Assembly (NCBI RefSeq): GCF_023498005.1
Contig: NZ_CP097289.1
Location: 372,001 to 436,000 of the forward strand
DNA from: Streptomyces durmitorensis
GTDB taxonomy: Bacteria > Actinomycetota > Actinomycetes > Streptomycetales > Streptomycetaceae
DNA length: 64,000 bases
Direction: 5' to 3'
Below, piece by piece: positions 1 through 8,891 of the stretch. Under the pieces are notes generated by a model. That model was not told the DNA's origin. It saw only the letters and a program-made list of their open reading frames with translations, and ran no database searches. Within the stretch, counting starts at the first letter, position 1. Each line of letters starts with the position of its first letter. A program made the translations under genes and the position numbers.

Positions 1-77
1 ACCGGACGCTCGGGCCGGGCCTCGTCCACCGACAAGCCGTCCAGCAAGCCTTCCGCGTCCTTGTCGCGCGACGTCAC
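1..77 (-). CDS. Partial unidentified CDS at left edge
   Basis: Read on the minus strand, a GTG at 77-75 follows a good ribosome binding site (GAGGAG at 88-83). It opens a frame that runs without stop to the window edge, giving about 25 residues (begins VTSRDKDAEGLLDGL) rich in acidic and basic residues. It lies 51 bases downstream of the small gene at 129-419 on the same strand and could be co-transcribed with it. Too little is present to name a family; the start rests on the Shine-Dalgarno sequence and codon usage only. Confidence 0.5.
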   Translation of the reverse strand, partial: MTSRDKDAEGLLDGLSVDEARPERP

Positions 78-128
78 ACCGTCTCCTCTCATCGACATGT
101 GCCATCTTTCCACTTCCCCCATCGAGCG

Positions 129-419
129 CTACTCCGTAGAAATCGCCACCTGCCAAGCGGCGCGTCCCGGCACCCGCACCCCGCCGGTGAACGCCACCCG
201 CGTGCCGTCGCAGTCCGGCGCCGCGCGCACCCGGCGCGCCGTTTCGTCATCGGACACGTACGGCATCTTCCCAATGGGCGGTGTCCTGGCGGGCGTTGGG
301 TGCCTTGTGACGGGCGGGGTGAAGGGGGCATCGGTGGCCCAGGAGAGGTGGAACAGGGCGTCCACGGTGAGCACCGAGGCGATGACTGCGGCTGCTCGCT
401 GTGCCGTTCGGTCGGACAT
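129..419 (-). CDS. Small hypothetical protein with N-terminal hydrophobic segment
   Basis: A 96-residue frame starting at ATG 419 with CAGGA about nine bases upstream and G/C-biased third positions. Residues 9-28 are hydrophobic (VIASVLTVDALFHLSWA) and could be a membrane segment or signal anchor; the rest is polar. The fragments FHLSWAT and PFTPPV faintly resemble DUF3995 membrane proteins, which are longer with several membrane segments, so this may be a shortened relative; that is a weak inference. It is divergent from the SARP regulator at 567. Confidence 0.5.
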   Translation of the reverse strand: MSDRTAQRAAAVIASVLTVDALFHLSWATDAPFTPPVTRHPTPARTPPIGKMPYVSDDETARRVRAAPDCDGTRVAFTGGVRVPGRAAWQVAISTE

Positions 420-554
420 GATGCGTCCTGCGTTGGGAATCGACACCCAGCAGAGGAGGCGAGTGCGGGATACGTTCCCGCGGATGTCGCGGAATGTCGC
501 GCTGCGTCCGGTCGCGTGAGCCCCTCGCAGGATCGGGCCGGCCTGCGCCTTGGC

Positions 555-566
555 TAATCTGCACGG
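555..566 (+). promoter_or_regulatory. Candidate -10 element for a leaderless transcript
   Basis: TAATCT at 555-560 fits the streptomycete TANNNT -10 pattern and ends six bases before the GTG at 567. No Shine-Dalgarno sequence precedes that GTG. Transcription would start at or next to the start codon, so the SARP gene is probably translated from a leaderless mRNA. No convincing -35 was identified. Confidence 0.4.
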
Positions 567-3500
567 GTGACCACCGCCCTGACCCTGCTGCCGCGTGTCG
601 CCCATCGCGGGCAGGAGGTCACCGCGCCCCGGCTCCGCGGCCTGCTCGCGCTGCTCGCGGGCGACGTGCGCACCGGTTGCAGCACCGAGCGGCTGGTGGC
701 GGGGCTGTGGCCGGACGCGTTGCCGGAGCGGCCGGGGAAGGCGCTGCAGGTTCTCGTGTCCAGGGCGCGGGCGCAGCTGGGCGCCGATGTCATCGCGAGC
801 ACGCCTACCGGATACCGGCTCGCCCTCGCCGAGGATCAGGTCGACAGCTCCGCCCTGCTGCTGCACGCCGCCCTGTGCGCGGAGCGGGCCAGGGCCGGGG
901 ATCACGCGGGAGCGCTGGCCGCGGCCGACGCCGGGCTCGCGTTGTGGGACGGCGCCACTGAGGGGACGGGCGACGCCGACGACCCGGTGGGCGCCTTGCG
1001 TGCCGACCGCGCCCCCGTCCACGGCACCCTCGTACGCGCACAGGCGCTCGCGCTCGCCCGCCTCGGCCGGCATGCGGAGGCGGCCGGGCCGCTGGCCGTG
1101 GCCGCCTCGGAGCATCCGCACGACGAGGAGGTGCTGGCCGAGTTGTTGCGCGGTCAGGCGGCGACGGCGGGTCCGTCCGCCGCGCTGACGCGCTACGAGG
1201 CCTACCGCCGTGAGCTGCGCGAGGCGCTCGGCACGGATCCGGGCGCCGGACTCAAGGCCGTGCAGCGGGAGTTGCTGCACGGCGAGACGCCTGTGGTCAG
1301 GCACGGTGTGCCGCACGAGCCGAACCCGCTGCTCGGCCGTGACGAGGACATCGCCGCGGTGGAGGGACTGTTGCGCGACTCGCGTGCCGTCACCGTCGTC
1401 GGCCCCGGCGGCCTCGGCAAGACCCGGCTCGCTCACGCGGTCAGCCGCCGGGCGGAGCAGTGCGTGGTGCATTTCGTGCCGCTCGCCGGGCTGACCGCGG
1501 ACCAGGACGTGACGCTGGAGGTGGCTCGGGAGGTGGCCGCCGCGCTCGGCGCGGGCGAGGGGCGGCACGGCGTCGTGAGCGGCCACGCCGCGGCCGACCC
1601 GGTGTCCGGCATCCTGGGCGTGCTGGGATCGGGGCCCGCTCTGCTGGTGCTCGACAACTGCGAGCAGGTCGTCCGGGGCGCCGCCGGCCTCGTACAGGAC
1701 CTGGTCGCGTCCTCGCAGGAGCTGCGGGTGCTCGCCACGAGCCGGGCGCCGCTGGACCTCACGTCGGAGGCGGTGTACGCGCTCCCGGAGCTCGGTCTCG
1801 ACACCTCGGTCGAGCTGTTCACGCAGCGGGCACGGGCTGCCAGGAGCGGCGTGGAGCTGCCGCCGGACGCGGTGGCCGAGCTGTGCCGGCACCTTGACGG
1901 ACTGCCGCTGGCCGTGGAGTTGGCCGCGGCGCGGGTGCGGGTGCTCTCGGTGCCGGAGATCGCCCGCCGTCTCGGCGACCGGTTCGCGCTGCTGCGCGGC
2001 GGGGCACGGGACGTGCCGGAGCGCCACCGCACGCTGCACGCGGTCGTGGAGTGGAGCTGGAACCTGCTCGCGCAGGACGCCAGAGCGGCGCTGCGCACGC
2101 TGTCCGTCTTCCCCGGCGGCTTCCGCGGCGACGCGGCGGAGCAGGTGCTGGGCGGGGATGCGCTGTTCCTGCTGGAGCAGTTGACCGGTCAGTCGCTGCT
2201 CACCGTCGCCGAGACGCCGGTCGGCGTGCGGTTTCGGATGCTGGAGACCGTACGGGAGTTCAGCGCGGCGCGCCGCGTGGAGGCCGGCGAGGAGGGCGAG
2301 GCCGTCGGCCGGTTCCTCGCCTGGGCCCGGGACTTCGGGGTCGCGTACCACGACGTGCTCTTCGGCCCGGAACCCTCCTCGACCTCCCGGCCTCGCCCGG
2401 GCAGGGAAGACCCCATCGCCGCCAGGGAACGGATCAGGGTCGAGCAGGACAACCTCGTACCGGCCCTGCGGCACGCCCTGGCCCGCGCGGACGGTCCCAC
2501 GATCGCCGCCCTCACCGCCGTCCTGGCCGCTCTGTGGTCCACCGACTCCAACTACCCGCGCCTCGCCGCCCTCGCCGCGGACACCGGACCGCCGCTTTCG
2601 CACTACCACCCCACGCCCGAGTACGTCGAAGTCGCCCGTTCCGCCGCGGTGTTGTGCACGGCGGGCCTGTTCATGAACTACGGCCCGCATGCCGTACGCC
2701 AGCTCGTCACCCTCCGGCGGCTGCCCGCGGCCCCGCCGGACACGCTGCCGCGCGCCACAGCGGCGGTGCTCCGCGCGGTGCCCGAGATGCGGCCTCCCGA
2801 CTACGCCGTGCTGCACCGGCTCTGCGAGGGCCACGGCGACGACGGCAGCGAGCAGCCGCTCGTCGCCGCCATCGCCGAGTGCGTGGCCACCTACGTCTGG
2901 GAGTACGAGCACGACATCGACCGCGCGCTGGCCTCGGCTCGCCGGATGGTCGCCGCTCTGGAGCCGGTGGACAGCCCGTCCCTGCGGCTCATGGGCCATT
3001 CCCGGCTGAGCGAGCTGAGCCTGCGGACCGGGCAGGGCGAGACCGCCCACGAGCACCTCAGGGCGGCGCTGAAGGTGCTGCCGCGGCTCGGCGGCGAGCA
3101 CGACTACATCGGCATCCGCTCGGCCCTGGTCCTCGCCTGCCTGCAGCGCGGCGACCCCGATGAGGCCGAGTACTGGCTGCGGCAGGCGGAGGGAGACGGC
3201 ACCCCGCAGGAGGACGCCTTCTACAGCCCCGACCTCGGCGGCCGCGCCGAGATCGCGCTGGCCCGCGGGCTGACGGAGGCCGGGCTCGGCCTGTGGCGCG
3301 GCGCCGTGGAGCGGATGCCCGAGGCCGGGTCGATGTACGCCGGTGACCCCTGGCTCGACCCGTGGGCGCTGCAGATCCAGTCGGCGGCGGTGACGGCGCA
3401 CGCGTACGCCGGCCGTCTCGACCTCGTCGCAGAGCCGGTCGACCGGCTGCGACGGCGGCTGCGGACCCTCCTTGACGGCCCGCTCCGTTCGCCCATGGAG

Positions 3501-3764
3501 CTTCCTGTGTTCGGGACGGTCCTTCACGCGCTCGGCATGGCCGGGCTCGCGTCCGGTGACGTGTCCGCCGTCAGGATGATCGCGCTGGCCGAACGGCTGC
3601 GGGTGCAGCGCGAGTTCCAGCCGACGATGTCGGCGGCGCGTGCCCGGCGGGCCGCCGAGGACGCGGACCGGGCGGCGTACGCCGACGCCGTGTCGGAGTA
3701 CGCCGCCCTGGAGCGGGACGAGCTGTGGGAGGCGGCCCGCGCGCTTACTTCGGGTCGCGGTTGA
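567..3764 (+). CDS. AfsR/SARP-type regulator with BTAD and STAND-like ATPase
   Basis: A 1065-residue protein with the layout of large AfsR-like regulators. Residues 1-90 resemble a winged-helix DNA-binding domain and about 95-235 a bacterial transcriptional activation domain (BTAD). An ATPase follows, with Walker A GPGGLGKTRLA at about 279-289 and a Walker B-like LLVLDNCE at about 357-364. The C-terminal 500 residues are helical, TPR-like repeat sequence. Such proteins usually activate secondary-metabolite or transport genes. It converges on the DrrAB-type exporter genes, with 3' ends overlapping by 20 bases. The first domain looks slightly short compared with AfsR, so a more upstream start is possible. 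Its target is unknown. Confidence 0.9.
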   Translation: MTTALTLLPRVAHRGQEVTAPRLRGLLALLAGDVRTGCSTERLVAGLWPDALPERPGKALQVLVSRARAQLGADVIASTPTGYRLALAEDQVDSSALLLHAALCAERARAGDHAGALAAADAGLALWDGATEGTGDADDPVGALRADRAPVHGTLVRAQALALARLGRHAEAAGPLAVAASEHPHDEEVLAELLRGQAATAGPSAALTRYEAYRRELREALGTDPGAGLKAVQRELLHGETPVVRHGVPHEPNPLLGRDEDIAAVEGLLRDSRAVTVVGPGGLGKTRLAHAVSRRAEQCVVHFVPLAGLTADQDVTLEVAREVAAALGAGEGRHGVVSGHAAADPVSGILGVLGSGPALLVLDNCEQVVRGAAGLVQDLVASSQELRVLATSRAPLDLTSEAVYALPELGLDTSVELFTQRARAARSGVELPPDAVAELCRHLDGLPLAVELAAARVRVLSVPEIARRLGDRFALLRGGARDVPERHRTLHAVVEWSWNLLAQDARAALRTLSVFPGGFRGDAAEQVLGGDALFLLEQLTGQSLLTVAETPVGVRFRMLETVREFSAARRVEAGEEGEAVGRFLAWARDFGVAYHDVLFGPEPSSTSRPRPGREDPIAARERIRVEQDNLVPALRHALARADGPTIAALTAVLAALWSTDSNYPRLAALAADTGPPLSHYHPTPEYVEVARSAAVLCTAGLFMNYGPHAVRQLVTLRRLPAAPPDTLPRATAAVLRAVPEMRPPDYAVLHRLCEGHGDDGSEQPLVAAIAECVATYVWEYEHDIDRALASARRMVAALEPVDSPSLRLMGHSRLSELSLRTGQGETAHEHLRAALKVLPRLGGEHDYIGIRSALVLACLQRGDPDEAEYWLRQAEGDGTPQEDAFYSPDLGGRAEIALARGLTEAGLGLWRGAVERMPEAGSMYAGDPWLDPWALQIQSAAVTAHAYAGRLDLVAEPVDRLRRRLRTLLDGPLRSPMELPVFGTVLHALGMAGLASGDVSAVRMIALAERLRVQREFQPTMSAARARRAAEDADRAAYADAVSEYAALERDELWEAARALTSGRG

Positions 3765-4536
3765 ACAGTGACGTCGACCAGCGGTAACCGAGTGCGGCAA
3801 GGCCCAGGCACCAGACGATCGTGATCCAGCCGCTGTTGCCGATCTCGCTGCCGAGCAGCAGGCCGCGCAGGGTCTCGATGGCGGGTGTGAAGGGCTGGTA
3901 CTCGGCGATCGGCCGGAACCAGCCCGGCATCGCGTCGACGGGGACGAAGGCGCTGGAGATGAGCGGCAGGATCATGAGCGGCAGCGCGTTGTTGCTGGCC
4001 GCCTCGGGGTTCGGGCTGGCCATCCCCATCCCGACCGCGATCCAGGTGAACGCCGTGGCGACCAGCACGAGGAGCGCGAACGCCGCGAGCCACTCCAGGG
4101 CCGTGGCATCCGTGGAGCGGAATCCTATGGCCACGGCGACGGCACCCACGAGGACCACGCTCATGATCCCCTGCAGCACGCTGCCGACGACATGCCCGAT
4201 GAGCACCGAGCCGCGGTGGATGGCCATCGTGCGGAAGCGGGCGATGATCCCCTCGGTCATGTCCATGGAGACGGACACCGCGGTTCCCGCCGGGGTGGCG
4301 CCGATGGTCATCAGCAGGATGCCCGGGACGAGATAGGCGACGTACTCGGAGCGGTCGGCGCCGCCGCCCCCGATGCCCGCGCTCATCACGTCGCCGAAGA
4401 CGTAGACGAAGAGCAGCAGCAGGACGATCGGCGTCAGCAGGACGTTCAGGGTGAGGGAGGGGTAGCGCCGGGCGTGCAGGAGGTTGCGGCGCAGCATCGT
4501 GGACGAGTCCTGTGCGGCCAGGGAGAGGGTGCTCAT
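3745..4536 (-). CDS. ABC-2 type exporter permease, DrrB-like
   Basis: A 263-residue integral membrane protein with about six hydrophobic segments and the ABC-2 pattern: a short cytoplasmic N-terminus ending ARRYPSLTLNVLLTPI, then an internal region around IARFRTMAIHRGSVLIGHV typical of DrrB/NodJ-type permeases. It should pair with the ATPase encoded immediately upstream to export a hydrophobic compound, often an antibiotic or lipid. Its ATG overlaps the ATPase stop codon (4533-4536), so the two are translationally coupled. Its 3' end overlaps that of the convergent SARP gene. Substrate unknown. Confidence 0.92.
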   Translation of the reverse strand: MSTLSLAAQDSSTMLRRNLLHARRYPSLTLNVLLTPIVLLLLFVYVFGDVMSAGIGGGGADRSEYVAYLVPGILLMTIGATPAGTAVSVSMDMTEGIIARFRTMAIHRGSVLIGHVVGSVLQGIMSVVLVGAVAVAIGFRSTDATALEWLAAFALLVLVATAFTWIAVGMGMASPNPEAASNNALPLMILPLISSAFVPVDAMPGWFRPIAEYQPFTPAIETLRGLLLGSEIGNSGWITIVWCLGLAALGYRWSTSLFNRDPK

Positions 4537-5540
4537 CGGACGGTCTCCTTGGTCTTGTTGGTCTTGCTGGTCTTGCTGGTCTTGCTGGTCTTGCTGGGGG
4601 CGTCGGTGCCGCCGGTCAGGGCGAAGAACACGTCGTCGAGGTCGGGGGTGTGCACGGTCAGTTCGTCGGCCTCGATGCCGGCGGAGTCCAGCCGGTCGAG
4701 GAGGGAGCGCAGCTCGCGCTGGCTGCCGTCGCTGGGGATCCGCAGGGTGAGGGTGTCGTCGTCCGTGGTCACTTCGCGCAGTGCGGAGGCGGCGGATTCG
4801 TAGGCGGCCGGGTCGGTGAAGCGGAGGCGGACATGTCCGCCCGGGATGAGCCGCTTGAGCTCATCGGCCGTGCCCTCGGCTGCGATCGTGCCGTCGTTCA
4901 ACACCGCGATGCGGTCGGCGAGTTCGTCGGCCTCCTCCAGGTACTGCGTGGTCAGAAAGGCGGTGACGCCCCCGGATACCAGCTCGCGGATGATGGCCCA
5001 CATGTTGTGGCGGGAGCGCGGGTCGAGCCCGGTGGTGGGCTCGTCGAGGAAGATGATGCGCGGCGCTCCGACCAGCGTCATGGCGAGGTCGAGGCGGCGC
5101 CTCATGCCGCCGGAGTAGGTGGAAGCCGGCTTCTTCGCAGCTTCGGTGAGGTCGAAGCGTTCCAGCAACTCGGCTGCGGCCAGCCGCCCTTCGCGCCGGG
5201 AGAGGTGGTGCAGGTCCGCCATGAGGAGCATGTTCTCCTCGCCGGTGATCAGGCCGTCGACCGCGGAGAACTGCCCGGTGACACCGATCGCGGCCCGCAC
5301 CGCCTGCGGGTCGGCGGCCAGGTCGTGGCCGCCGACCCGCAGTTCCCCGGCATCGGCGCCGATGAGAGTGGAGAGGACCTTCACGGCGGTGGTCTTGCCC
5401 GCGCCGTTCGGGCCGAGCAGGGAGAAGACGGTCCCGGCCGGCACCTCCAGGTCGATGCCGTCGAGGACCGTCTTGTCCCCGTACGCCTTGCGCAGCCCCG
5501 TGGCCGCGATGGCGAGGTAGGGAGATGTCGTTGTCGTCAT
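4533..5540 (-). CDS. ABC exporter ATP-binding protein, DrrA-like
   Basis: A 335-residue ATPase of the DrrA (daunorubicin resistance) family: Walker A GPNGAGKTT at 43-51, signature SGGMR at 143-147, Walker B IIFLDE at 162-167 and a D-loop GLDPRS. The region after about residue 220 matches the DrrA C-terminal DUF4162-type extension. It ends in an unusual lysine/threonine/serine tail (about 316-331) encoded by 9-base tandem repeats. It would energise the permease that follows in the same operon. Confidence 0.93.
   Translation of the reverse strand: MTTTTSPYLAIAATGLRKAYGDKTVLDGIDLEVPAGTVFSLLGPNGAGKTTAVKVLSTLIGADAGELRVGGHDLAADPQAVRAAIGVTGQFSAVDGLITGEENMLLMADLHHLSRREGRLAAAELLERFDLTEAAKKPASTYSGGMRRRLDLAMTLVGAPRIIFLDEPTTGLDPRSRHNMWAIIRELVSGGVTAFLTTQYLEEADELADRIAVLNDGTIAAEGTADELKRLIPGGHVRLRFTDPAAYESAASALREVTTDDDTLTLRIPSDGSQRELRSLLDRLDSAGIEADELTVHTPDLDDVFFALTGGTDAPSKTSKTSKTSKTNKTKETVR
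4542..4595. repeat. 9-bp tandem repeat inside the drrA-like 3' end
   Basis: Five clean copies of GGTCTTGCT/GGTCTTGTT run from 4551 to 4595, preceded by one degenerate copy (4542-4550). Read on the minus strand they encode Ser-Lys-Thr triplets at the extreme C-terminus of the ABC ATPase. The unit length keeps frame, so copy-number changes would lengthen or shorten the tail without breaking the protein. Confidence 0.9.
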
Positions 5541-5630
5541 GCCGCTGAGATTGCGGCAGGGCGCATTCAGCGGGGTTTCACGACGGTTTCAGCGCCCTGG
5601 AACCGGGGGTGGCTCGGCCGCCGGGCAGGA

Positions 5631-5660
5631 ACTCAGGGACTCAGGGACTCAGGGACTCAG
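5631..5660. repeat. 8-bp tandem repeat at a gene end
   Basis: Almost four copies of ACTCAGGG follow one another. The last copy contains the stop codon (TCA on the plus strand, 5657-5659) of the Imm49 gene read on the minus strand. The rest lies between that gene and the DrrAB-type operon. Confidence 0.9.
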
Positions 5661-7360
5661 CAGCCCGGCATCTCCTCGATCCGTTCGCCGTTGAGCAGAT
5701 ACGTGGGCAGGTAGGGCTGCTTGAGGGCGACGGGGAACCCGTGGTCGTACGCCAGGCCGGCCATGGCCAGCGGCCCCAGCGCCACCCGGGCGCGCGGCGC
5801 CGCCGAGTCGCCCCAGTAGGTGCCGTGGTGCGCGAGGGCTTCGGCCAGGGCCTCGGCGAAGGCGTCGTGGTCGCGGGTGACCAGGCGGTGGAAGAGGGCG
5901 ACCGGCTGGTAGTCGATCAGGTCAGCGAAGTCCTTCGGTGTGTGGGTCAGGGACGCGGGCTGGGACGTCTCCATGGTGGTGATCAGCTTGCCCACGACGT
6001 CGTCCATCGAGCGCTCGGCCCAATAGGTCCGGAGCGTGTCGATCCAGTGCAGTACGTACGCGTCGACGGAGTCGTCCTGCCGCAGGACCTCCAGCGGTAC
6101 CTCGCACAGCCGGTCGGCCCGGTGCTTCTGACGGCACACGACGGCAACGTAGAAGGCGTCGAGCCAGGCCCGCGCGTCCGCGGGCGGCGCGGCGGGGGTG
6201 GCGGGCAGCTGGCGCACGCGATCCTCACCCAGACGGCACTCCTGCGCCTGCGCGCCGGTGAACAGGGCCGAGCCGAGCTGCACGGCGGTGGCCCAGGCAT
6301 CCCAGGTGTCGACGTGAGCCGCTTCGGGGTCGGTGGCGCAGTGGGCGTGGCTGAGCGTGAGAGCCGAGGCGAAGGCGTCGCCAAGTGCGGACGGGTCCTC
6401 GGCGAGACGGGCCATCGCCTCGGCCGTGGTGTGGGTGAGTGCGGCGACGTCGGGCGCCTTGGCAGCCGTGGGAGTGTCGATGCGCCCGGCACGGTCGAGA
6501 CGGACCAGGCCCTTCATCAGGGCGAGGAGTTCCGGCGGTGGCTGCAAGGAGAAGGAACGGGTGTCGTGGTCGATGACCGTGAGCGAGGTCAGGCCGCCCC
6601 GGTGCCACCAGTAGACCCGCGGAGACAGCTCACCCGGACCGTCCTCGTGGGCACCGAGGGCATACGCGGCAAGGCCGTTGACGGCGTCGACCACGGAGCC
6701 GTCGACGATCGGGTGGTACGCCAGCAGATGCCGGGTGGGCACCACGACGAGAGCCCCGGCGTCCGGGAGCGGCTCGCCGGTGACCTGCCGGGCCACCTCG
6801 GACAGGAACAGCGCCTTGCTCGCGACGAACGGGGAGTCGCCGTACACGGAGTGCAGCAACGCCCCTCCCTGGATGGGCACTTCCTCGTGCTCGACGGGCA
6901 CCCGCATCAGGTTCGCGTAGGCCGCCTGCCCCAACTCCTCGATCCCGGCTCGCTCCACGTCGGGGTCGGTGAGCATCCGCACGCTGGTGGGCAGGTCCAG
7001 GGCGTAGGCGAAGACGAGCCCCTCGGCCACCACGCGCGCGTAGCGCATGGCACCTGCGATGTCCGGGGTGAGCGAATCCGTGGGCAACAGCCGCGCGTGC
7101 ACGCCGCGAAGGAGCTCCGTAGCGCTCTCGCCGCCCTGGCTGCCCGCCTGCAGGGCGGAGAAGTGGTCGGCGACGACTTCGGGCCAGCGCTCCTCCGGCG
7201 CCTGGCGGCACTTCTGCGCCAGGTTGTGCAGGGGGTAGCTGTGGCCGACCTGCGCGTAAGGGGCGGTGAGTGCGCGCAGACGGGCGGCCTGGGCGGCGGT
7301 CAGCATCGGCAGGTCGCGGTCGGGAGCGCCCGACGTGTCAAAGGTGTTGTTTCCGTTCAC
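5657..7360 (-). CDS. Imm49-family (immunity 49) protein with long N-terminal region
   Basis: From GTG 7360 this is 567 residues; the frame extends to 7447 but the extra part is low-complexity arginine/histidine sequence. The C-terminal half (about 330-567) has the look of the Imm49 family common in Streptomyces: tryptophan-rich helices such as YVLHWIDTLRTYWAERS, a block around AEALAHHGTYWGDS, and a terminal LAYDHGFPVALKQPYLPTYLL. Imm49 proteins are predicted immunity proteins of polymorphic toxin systems, assigned largely by genomic context. The N-terminal half looks like a second helical domain I do not recognise. No toxin gene is adjacent. Confidence 0.75.
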   Translation of the reverse strand: MNGNNTFDTSGAPDRDLPMLTAAQAARLRALTAPYAQVGHSYPLHNLAQKCRQAPEERWPEVVADHFSALQAGSQGGESATELLRGVHARLLPTDSLTPDIAGAMRYARVVAEGLVFAYALDLPTSVRMLTDPDVERAGIEELGQAAYANLMRVPVEHEEVPIQGGALLHSVYGDSPFVASKALFLSEVARQVTGEPLPDAGALVVVPTRHLLAYHPIVDGSVVDAVNGLAAYALGAHEDGPGELSPRVYWWHRGGLTSLTVIDHDTRSFSLQPPPELLALMKGLVRLDRAGRIDTPTAAKAPDVAALTHTTAEAMARLAEDPSALGDAFASALTLSHAHCATDPEAAHVDTWDAWATAVQLGSALFTGAQAQECRLGEDRVRQLPATPAAPPADARAWLDAFYVAVVCRQKHRADRLCEVPLEVLRQDDSVDAYVLHWIDTLRTYWAERSMDDVVGKLITTMETSQPASLTHTPKDFADLIDYQPVALFHRLVTRDHDAFAEALAEALAHHGTYWGDSAAPRARVALGPLAMAGLAYDHGFPVALKQPYLPTYLLNGERIEEMPGC

Positions 7361-7581
7361 CGTTGCGACTCTACGAGTTGTGTGCGTACGGGGGTGATGT
7401 CGGGGCAGGTGCGGGTGCGGTCCCCGTGCGAACAGCAGCTCCGCCACGACCAGCGACTGTCTCCACCTGGCGGGCTACCGGCCGTGCAGTAACTCTCATA
7501 TGGGTGAGGTGCAGCCTGTCCGCGCCCGGCTTCGGCCGTCGGCCTACGAAGATCCACAGCGTGCCCTTCGAACGGAGTCCT

Positions 7582-8277
7582 GTGCCCTCACGCCGTCTGC
7601 TGCTTGCCCACCCCGCCCAAGTCGCCGCCCGTACGCCTGCAATCAGCTCTGACACCAGGCGAGTTCCGCACCCGCACCCGCACCCGCACCCGCCGGCCGT
7701 GTGCCCGGGGCCTCGAAGCGCCCTGCTGTCCGCCACAGCACTGGCTCTGGTCATGGTCACCGCCCAGCCCTCCTCCGCCCATGCCGCGGCCCCTGCCACG
7801 TGCATGAACGGCCTGAAGGACTCGCGAGGACGGTCGTCCGTCGACGGCGGTGAGATCGCCTGGGAGGACTCGACGCGGTTCGACGGCGCACGACGGCACG
7901 CCCAGCAGGCCTGGACGAGAAACGGGCTCGATCGGGTGAAGTTCCCCGCCGACGACGCGACGCGCTACGCCGACCTGGAATGGTCGGACGTCAACACCTC
8001 CAGGCCTCCGTGGAAGAACATCCTCGGGCTCTGGAAAGGGCTTCAGGGCACCGACAGTCTGCGGCTGAACAAGGCATACCTGGGGCCCGGCAAGCAGTAC
8101 GGGGACACCAGGTCCCGGCGGACGATCGCCGCGCACGAGCTCGGCCATGCCCTGGGGTTCTGCCACAAGAACCCCTCGTCCTACAGCTCGTTGATGGCTC
8201 CACACATCTACGACATGTCCTCCAACGGAACGCCGACGTCACGAGACCGGCGGAACTACCACACGCTGTGGGGCTGA
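7582..8277 (+). CDS. Secreted metzincin-type zinc metalloprotease
   Basis: The mature domain carries HELGHALGFCH (about residues 185-195 from this start), the HExxHxxGxxH metzincin zinc site, followed by a Met-turn in SLMAPH about ten residues later, so it is a matrixin-like endopeptidase. A hydrophobic stretch at about 42-68 (SALLSATALALVMV ending SSAHAA) looks like a signal peptide, implying secretion. The start is uncertain: GTG 7582 has GGAG four bases upstream, while GTG 7699 would place the signal peptide at the very N-terminus but lacks a ribosome site. A His-Pro repeat lies between the two. The companion gene begins 12 bases after the stop. Confidence 0.8.
   Translation: MPSRRLLLAHPAQVAARTPAISSDTRRVPHPHPHPHPPAVCPGPRSALLSATALALVMVTAQPSSAHAAAPATCMNGLKDSRGRSSVDGGEIAWEDSTRFDGARRHAQQAWTRNGLDRVKFPADDATRYADLEWSDVNTSRPPWKNILGLWKGLQGTDSLRLNKAYLGPGKQYGDTRSRRTIAAHELGHALGFCHKNPSSYSSLMAPHIYDMSSNGTPTSRDRRNYHTLWG
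7669..7692. repeat. CACCCG hexamer tandem repeat
   Basis: Four copies of CACCCG encode a short His-Pro run just upstream of the signal peptide of the metalloprotease. It sits between the two candidate start codons, so copy-number change could alter the leader or spacing. Confidence 0.85.
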
Positions 8278-8288
8278 AAGGCAGAGCA

Positions 8289-8828
8289 ATGAGCGAGGTT
8301 CGCCGCCGTCTGGCCGTCGCCGCGGCAGCACTGACGGTACTGGGAGGTGCCCTCTGGAGCCTGTACAGCCTCACCGGGCCCAGGGAGAACAGCGGCCCCA
8401 CGGAGGCGGTCGCTCTCTACGACCCGCAGGATGCCCGGCAGGTGGCCGGCACCGCCGACGACGTGTTCCTCGGCACGGTGGTGAGCCGGACGGGCGAGCG
8501 CGACATCTACGGCGTCTTCTCCGACCTGTACGCCGTCCGCGTCGGCCAGGTCTTCAAGGGGACCGTTCGCGACACCACCACGGTCAGCTACTACCAGGGC
8601 GAAGAGCCGTTGACGGACGGCGCCTCCTACGTCTTCGCGACCGGACGTGTACCGGACGGACAGAGCCACGCCGTCCTCCTTGAGACCATCCCGGCCCCGG
8701 TGGCCGACCTCAACGCTCCGGCCCGGACGATCACCGCGGTCGCCGCGTCCGACGGCCGGACGATCAGGGAGTACTGGAAGTGGGCGGTGGACCATGAGAT
8801 CGACGTCTCCCCCGGCCAGGAGCGGTAA
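8289..8828 (+). CDS. Membrane-anchored or secreted hypothetical protein
   Basis: A 179-residue protein starting at ATG 8289, 12 bases after the metalloprotease stop, so probably the same operon. Residues 5-28 form one hydrophobic segment with preceding arginines (RRRLAVAAAALTVLGGALW), a signal anchor or signal peptide. The extracytoplasmic part is mostly beta-like (DVFLGTVVSRTGERDIYG, then YVFATGRVPDG). I do not recognise the family. Its pairing with a secreted protease suggests an inhibitor, chaperone or substrate, but the sequence does not show which. Confidence 0.75.
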   Translation: MSEVRRRLAVAAAALTVLGGALWSLYSLTGPRENSGPTEAVALYDPQDARQVAGTADDVFLGTVVSRTGERDIYGVFSDLYAVRVGQVFKGTVRDTTTVSYYQGEEPLTDGASYVFATGRVPDGQSHAVLLETIPAPVADLNAPARTITAVAASDGRTIREYWKWAVDHEIDVSPGQER

Positions 8829-8891
8829 ACGGCGGTGCGAAGCCGCAACCACCCGCAATCACTGCCCACAGGCTCCGGATCCCGGCAGTTG

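Noticed and set aside
129..3800. Very long minus-strand open frame opposite the SARP gene
   Set aside because: It is the antisense shadow of a GC-rich gene; only its last 96 codons (129-419) have an independent start, ribosome site and coding character.
7669..7692. CRISPR-like repeat
   Set aside because: It is a simple hexamer microsatellite without spacers. The 23-bp array at 56261 also has no spacers, so no CRISPR is called.
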